DNA from: Thermoleophilia bacterium
GTDB lineage: Bacteria > Actinomycetota > Thermoleophilia > Gaiellales > Gaiellaceae
Assembly: GCA_013362295.1 (NCBI GenBank)
Contig: JABFWJ010000231.1
Coordinates: 1 to 9,152 of the forward strand
Length of the DNA: 9,152 bases
Direction: 5' to 3'
Shown piece after piece: positions 6,709-9,152 of the stretch. The position numbers and the translations under genes are program-made. Position 1 is the first letter of the stretch, and each line of letters opens with the position of its first letter. The notes beneath the pieces are model-generated. The model was not told the DNA's origin, made no database searches, and saw only the letters and a list, made by a program, of their open reading frames with translations.

Positions 6709-7678
6709 TCGGGTTCGGGACGGAGGTGGTGCGGCGGTCGAAGACGTTCTCCCAGACGAGCACGCCAAGGCCGGGCAGCGCGAGCATCACGGTCATGACG
6801 AAAAAGAGGAAGCCGCAGGCGAACGCCGCGTCCGCGTCCACGTGGAGGTTGCCGAGGAAGCTGACGAAGAACGCCTCACGCACCCCGATCCCGTTCACGG
6901 TGAAGGGCACGAGCATGACGAGGAACAGCATCGGACCGAGCACGATGTACGGCAGCAGCGAGAGGTGGATGCCGACGGCGCGACCCGACGCGTAGATCGC
7001 GACGACGCGCGTCAACTGCTGGAGCGCCGACACACCGGCGACGAGCACGAGTGTCCGCGGATAGCTGCGGTAGCCGTGGATGCCGTCGTAGACCGCCCGG
7101 GCCGGCGTCTCGATGCGGAGGCGGCGGGCGATCGGAAGCAGGAACGCAAGCCTGCGCCGGATGCTGCGCGAGAAGAAGACGACGCCCGCGCCGACGGTCG
7201 CGACGACGAAGATCGCCTCGGGCCAGAGGTACGCACCGATCGGGTAGCGGCCGATCGCGAGCAGGAAGCCGACGCCGGCGAGCAGCAGCGTGACGGCGCC
7301 TCCGACCGCCCGCTCCACGAGCACGGAGCCGGCGACCGGCGTGATCCGCCCGGGATGGCGTCGCGCCGTCTCGAAGACGCGCGAGGCGTCGCCGCCGATC
7401 GAGGTGGGCAGGACCTGGCCCCACGCGTACGAGACGAAGTAGGCGCGCGTGAGCCACGTGACGGTTTCCTCGATCCCGCGCACCTCGAGCAGCCGCTGCC
7501 AGCGCCAGGCCATCGGCGGCACGGTGACGAGCGTCAGCGCGGCCGATGCGACGACCCACGGCACGCTCGCCGACCCGAGGATGTGCGCCGTCTTGCCGAG
7601 GTCGATCTTGTAGAGGATGTACGTGACCGCGGCCGCGGAGACGACGAGCGTCAGGGCGACGCGCAGCGGACGGCTCAT
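6701..7678 (-). CDS. Flippase-like LPG synthase transmembrane (UPF0104) family protein
   Basis: A 325-residue integral membrane protein, normal for the stand-alone members of the lysylphosphatidylglycerol synthase TM family. About seven or eight hydrophobic segments are visible, at roughly 7-22, 40-56, 128-142, 154-170, 208-230, 243-265 and 285-309. Family motifs are LPTSIGGDASRVFE (90-103), VERAVGG (121-127) and PFTVNGIGVREAF (258-270). The cytoplasmic aminoacyl-transferase domain of MprF is absent, so lysyl-lipid synthesis is not implied. Members of this group are common in glycan and glycolipid loci and are thought to move or handle lipid-linked intermediates, but activity is rarely proven. 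The ATG at 7678 overlaps the aminotransferase stop as ATGA (7675-7678), and its end overlaps the family 2 transferase start. This makes it the coupled middle gene of the operon. Family membership is confident; lipid flipping is inference. Confidence 0.87.
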   Translation of the reverse strand: MSRPLRVALTLVVSAAAVTYILYKIDLGKTAHILGSASVPWVVASAALTLVTVPPMAWRWQRLLEVRGIEETVTWLTRAYFVSYAWGQVLPTSIGGDASRVFETARRHPGRITPVAGSVLVERAVGGAVTLLLAGVGFLLAIGRYPIGAYLWPEAIFVVATVGAGVVFFSRSIRRRLAFLLPIARRLRIETPARAVYDGIHGYRSYPRTLVLVAGVSALQQLTRVVAIYASGRAVGIHLSLLPYIVLGPMLFLVMLVPFTVNGIGVREAFFVSFLGNLHVDADAAFACGFLFFVMTVMLALPGLGVLVWENVFDRRTTSVPNPSA

Positions 7679-8793
7679 CCCGAGAGGCGCGCGTGCACGC
7701 GGCGCAACGCGGCGATCGCGTCGCGGACGTCGTCGTCGGAGTGGGCCGGCGAGAGCGGCAGCGAGAGGACCTCGGCCCCGGCGCGCTCGGTGACGGGGAG
7801 CTCGGGCTGGTGCGGCGCCAGCCGGTCGCGATACGCGCTCAGGCTGTGCACCGGGAGGAAGTGGATCGACGTGCCGATGTTCTCGTCTGCGAGCGCGCGC
7901 TGCACGTCGTCGCGGTCGGCGAAGGTGACGCGCACGACGTAGAGGTGATTCGCATGCACGTCGCGTGCGTCGCGGCCGACCGCCTCGACGCCGTCGAGGT
8001 CGGCGATCCCCTCGTCGTAGAGCGCGACGTGACGGGCTCGGATCGCCGCGTGCTGCTCCACCTTGTCGAGCTGCACGAGCGCGATCGCCGCGAGCACGTC
8101 GCTCAGGTTCGCCTTGTATCCGGGCACGGCTATGTCGTAGAGCGCGCCGTGGCCGCGGCGCATCACGCGCAGGTCGTCGAGCGTCTCCGCGAGGTCGTCG
8201 CGATCCGTCGCGATCAGCCCGCCCTCGCCGGCCGCGATGTTCTTCGTCGCGTACAGCGACAGGCAGGTGACGTCGGCGATCGTGCCGACCTTGCGGCCGC
8301 GATAGCGCGCCTCAGCGGCGTGCGCCGCGTCCTCGACGACGGGCAGCCCGAGCACGGCCAGCTCTTCGAGGTCGGCCGGCTGGCCGTAGAGGTCGACGGG
8401 GACGATCGCCTTCGTCCGCGCGGTGACCAGCTCGGCAGCCCGAGCGGGATCGATGTTCAGCGTGTCCTCGCGGACGTCGGCGAAGACCGGGGTGGCGCCG
8501 CAGTGGACGATCACGTTGGCCGTCGCGGGCCAGGTGATCGACGTCGTGATCACCTCGTCGCCGGGCCCTACGCCGAGCGCGACGAGGGAGAGATGGAGGG
8601 CGGCCGTGCAGGAGGAGACCGCGAGCACGTGCCGGGCCTCGAGGTAGTCGCGCATGCGCGCCTCCAGCTCGGCGGTGCGCGGCCCGGTCGTCAGCCAGCC
8701 CGACCGTAGGGTCTCGGCGACCGCCTCGATCTCCGCCTCGGTGATCGCAGGCGGCTGGAACGACAGGAACGTGGCGCGGCGGGTGGCCTCCAC
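7675..8793 (-). CDS. DegT/DnrJ/EryC1/StrS-family sugar aminotransferase (PLP)
   Basis: A 372-residue enzyme of typical length. Landmarks: LRSGWLTTGPRTAELEARM (29-47), SSCTAALHLSL (60-70) for the PLP phosphate site, DEVITTSITWPATANVI (79-95), VVEDAAHAAEA (152-162) with the ring-contacting Asp155 and His158, and LYATKNIAAGEGG (180-192) with Lys184 as the expected Schiff-base lysine. GYKANLSDV (225-233) and GTSIHFLPVHSLSAYR (307-322) match members such as ArnB that aminate 4-keto nucleotide sugars. It probably transfers an amino group from glutamate to a keto sugar nucleotide in the cytosol, supplying an amino sugar to the downstream transferases. No matching dehydratase is present in the window. 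The GTG at 8793 gives a complete N-terminus; no strong ribosome site precedes it. It is the first gene of the four-gene overlapping operon, and diverges from the small plus-strand gene at a 23-base gap. Confidence 0.92.
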   Translation of the reverse strand: MEATRRATFLSFQPPAITEAEIEAVAETLRSGWLTTGPRTAELEARMRDYLEARHVLAVSSCTAALHLSLVALGVGPGDEVITTSITWPATANVIVHCGATPVFADVREDTLNIDPARAAELVTARTKAIVPVDLYGQPADLEELAVLGLPVVEDAAHAAEARYRGRKVGTIADVTCLSLYATKNIAAGEGGLIATDRDDLAETLDDLRVMRRGHGALYDIAVPGYKANLSDVLAAIALVQLDKVEQHAAIRARHVALYDEGIADLDGVEAVGRDARDVHANHLYVVRVTFADRDDVQRALADENIGTSIHFLPVHSLSAYRDRLAPHQPELPVTERAGAEVLSLPLSPAHSDDDVRDAIAALRRVHARLSG

Positions 8794-8816
8794 GCGGAAG
8801 AAGGTACCGTCAGCGC
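8794..8816. promoter_or_regulatory. 23-bp divergent gap between the aminotransferase and small secreted peptide
   Basis: Only 23 bases separate two divergent start codons. On the plus strand GAAGAAGG (8797-8804) could act as a ribosome site for the ATG at 8817, with a long 12-base spacer. No clear promoter boxes fit in the gap; a promoter for the aminotransferase operon would have to overlap the small plus-strand frame. The arrangement therefore suggests either overlapping promoters or that one frame is not expressed. Confidence 0.3.
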
Positions 8817-8996
8817 ATGCTCCGCGGGCTTCTGCTCGTGGCAGGCGTCCTCGGCCTCGCCGTCCCGGCGGCGCGGCCCTTCCCGCAGGTGGCCGGCTGC
8901 GTGCGGGCGGACTTCGTCAGCGTCGGGACAACGGTCAGAGCCGCGCGCTGCGACCCGGCGCGCGCGGCGGCGTACCTAGAAGTGGGCTTGGAATGA
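8817..8996 (+). CDS. Small putative secreted peptide, 59 residues
   Basis: Not recognised as any known family. The frame opens with a good signal peptide pattern: MLR, then a hydrophobic core GLLLVAGVLGLAV (4-16) and a possible cleavage site after PAA (17-19). The predicted mature part is about 40 residues with two cysteines (C28 and C45), which could form a disulfide outside the cell. The codons are mostly G/C-ending (7 of 58 after the start end in A or T), as in the neighbouring genes. The stop overlaps the start of the next frame as ATGA (8993-8996), the same coupling seen throughout this locus, which adds support. It diverges from the aminotransferase. Against it are the short length, the crowded promoter space and an opposite-strand open frame of low complexity. 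I judge it slightly more likely than not to be a gene. Confidence 0.5.
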   Translation: MLRGLLLVAGVLGLAVPAARPFPQVAGCVRADFVSVGTTVRAARCDPARAAAYLEVGLE

Positions 8997-9152
8997 CGTT
9001 CAAGAGCGAGGTCGACGAGTTTGTCGGACGCCGCGGGCAACGGAAACTCGCGCAGTGGATCGAACCTGATTCGCCGCAGGCGAACCAGATTCGAGCAGTT
9101 CGAGCTGCGGGTCGAGTCCGCAGGGCTGCAATCTGGTTCGGCTGCGCCGAAT
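8993..9152 (+). CDS. Unrecognised open reading frame, N-terminal part (runs off window)
   Basis: Starts with the ATG that overlaps the small peptide's stop (ATGA) and stays open for 53 codons to the edge. The protein begins MTFKSEVDEFVGRRGQRKLA and continues with a basic, Arg/Ala-rich stretch near residues 34-47. There is no signal peptide or membrane segment in the visible part and no family I recognise. Codon use drifts: the first 16 codons look native, while many of the later ones end in A or T (about 18 of 52 overall), and the last 90 bases are filled with inverted and direct repeats. It may be a real downstream gene of a two-gene operon, or a frame open by chance over a repeat-rich non-coding region. 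Confidence 0.35.
   Translation, partial: MTFKSEVDEFVGRRGQRKLAQWIEPDSPQANQIRAVRAAGRVRRAAIWFGCAE
9061..9152. repeat. Cluster of overlapping inverted and direct repeats
   Basis: Within about 90 bases there is a 13-base direct repeat (9061-9073 and 9081-9093, CGAACC[T/A]GATTCG, one mismatch). An inverted copy sits at 9130-9140, whose AATCTGGTTCG pairs exactly with 9081-9091. Three short perfect hairpins are also present: TTCGCC/GGCGAA (9070-9075 with 9079-9084), CTGCGG/CCGCAG (9105-9110 with 9118-9123) and TTCGGC/GCCGAA (9137-9142 with 9146-9151). The 11-bp long-range stem excludes the first and third hairpins, so alternative folds are possible. The structure continues to the window edge and its full extent is unknown. 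Confidence 0.7.

Noticed and set aside
6709..6768. Extended N-terminus of the family 2 transferase
   Set aside because: It adds a Ser/Pro/Thr-rich leader not seen in the family; GTG 6708 starts at the first beta strand.
7690..7701. 12-bp palindrome CGCGTGCACGCG
   Set aside because: A GC-only-style palindrome is likely by chance in this composition, and it sits in the 3' coding end of the aminotransferase without other support.
8532..8555. 8-bp inverted repeat AGGTGATC/GATCACCT as an operator
   Set aside because: It lies deep inside the aminotransferase coding sequence (residues about 80-87), far from any start; probably codon-driven.
6503..8709. Long plus-strand frames opposite the transferase, flippase-like and aminotransferase genes
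   Set aside because: Both frames (6503-7942 and 7693-8709) are charged, repetitive shadows of well supported minus-strand genes.
8810..9040. Minus-strand 76-codon frame just upstream of the aminotransferase
   Set aside because: It starts with TTG and gives a low-complexity Ala/Arg/Ser/Thr product. The opposite frame has a good signal peptide and native-like codon use.
9105..9123. Possible tRNA T-arm (6-bp stem, 7-base loop GTCGAGT)
   Set aside because: The first loop position is G rather than T, and no acceptor, anticodon or D arm can be formed around it on either strand.

Overview
The window is high-GC bacterial DNA in which most codons end in G or C and many genes start with GTG. Genes are packed with 4- to 8-base overlaps. 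The style and protein families fit a high-GC actinobacterium, possibly of the Thermoleophilia/Gaiella kind; that placement is inference, as no marker gene is present. Both ends cut through open reading frames, so this is a fragment of a larger cell-surface glycan locus.

Layout from right to left on the minus strand: a DegT-family sugar aminotransferase (7675-8793), a flippase-like LPG-synthase-TM membrane protein (6701-7678), a family 2 glycosyltransferase (5836-6708) and a large polytopic membrane protein with GT-C-like traits (4019-5839). These four overlap stop to start and look like one translationally coupled operon. A lone plus-strand gene, an L-2-hydroxyglutarate oxidase family FAD enzyme (2832-4022), then interrupts the strand. 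The minus-strand series resumes with a family 4 glycosyltransferase (1547-2797), an O-antigen ligase/polymerase-like protein (246-1550) and the first 83 codons of another family 4 glycosyltransferase (1-249). These also overlap by 4 bases each.

At the right edge two short plus-strand reading frames diverge from the aminotransferase: a 59-residue peptide with a signal sequence (8817-8996), and a frame starting inside its stop codon and running off the end (8993-9152). The second carries a dense set of inverted and direct repeats.

Together the minus-strand genes suggest assembly of a surface polysaccharide: the aminotransferase makes an amino-sugar nucleotide, three soluble or peripheral glycosyltransferases build the unit, and the polytopic proteins move, extend, polymerise or ligate lipid-linked glycan. 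Substrate identities cannot be read from the sequence. No tRNA, rRNA, CRISPR, insertion sequence or convincing intrinsic terminator was found. No gene-free stretch exceeds 40 bases.
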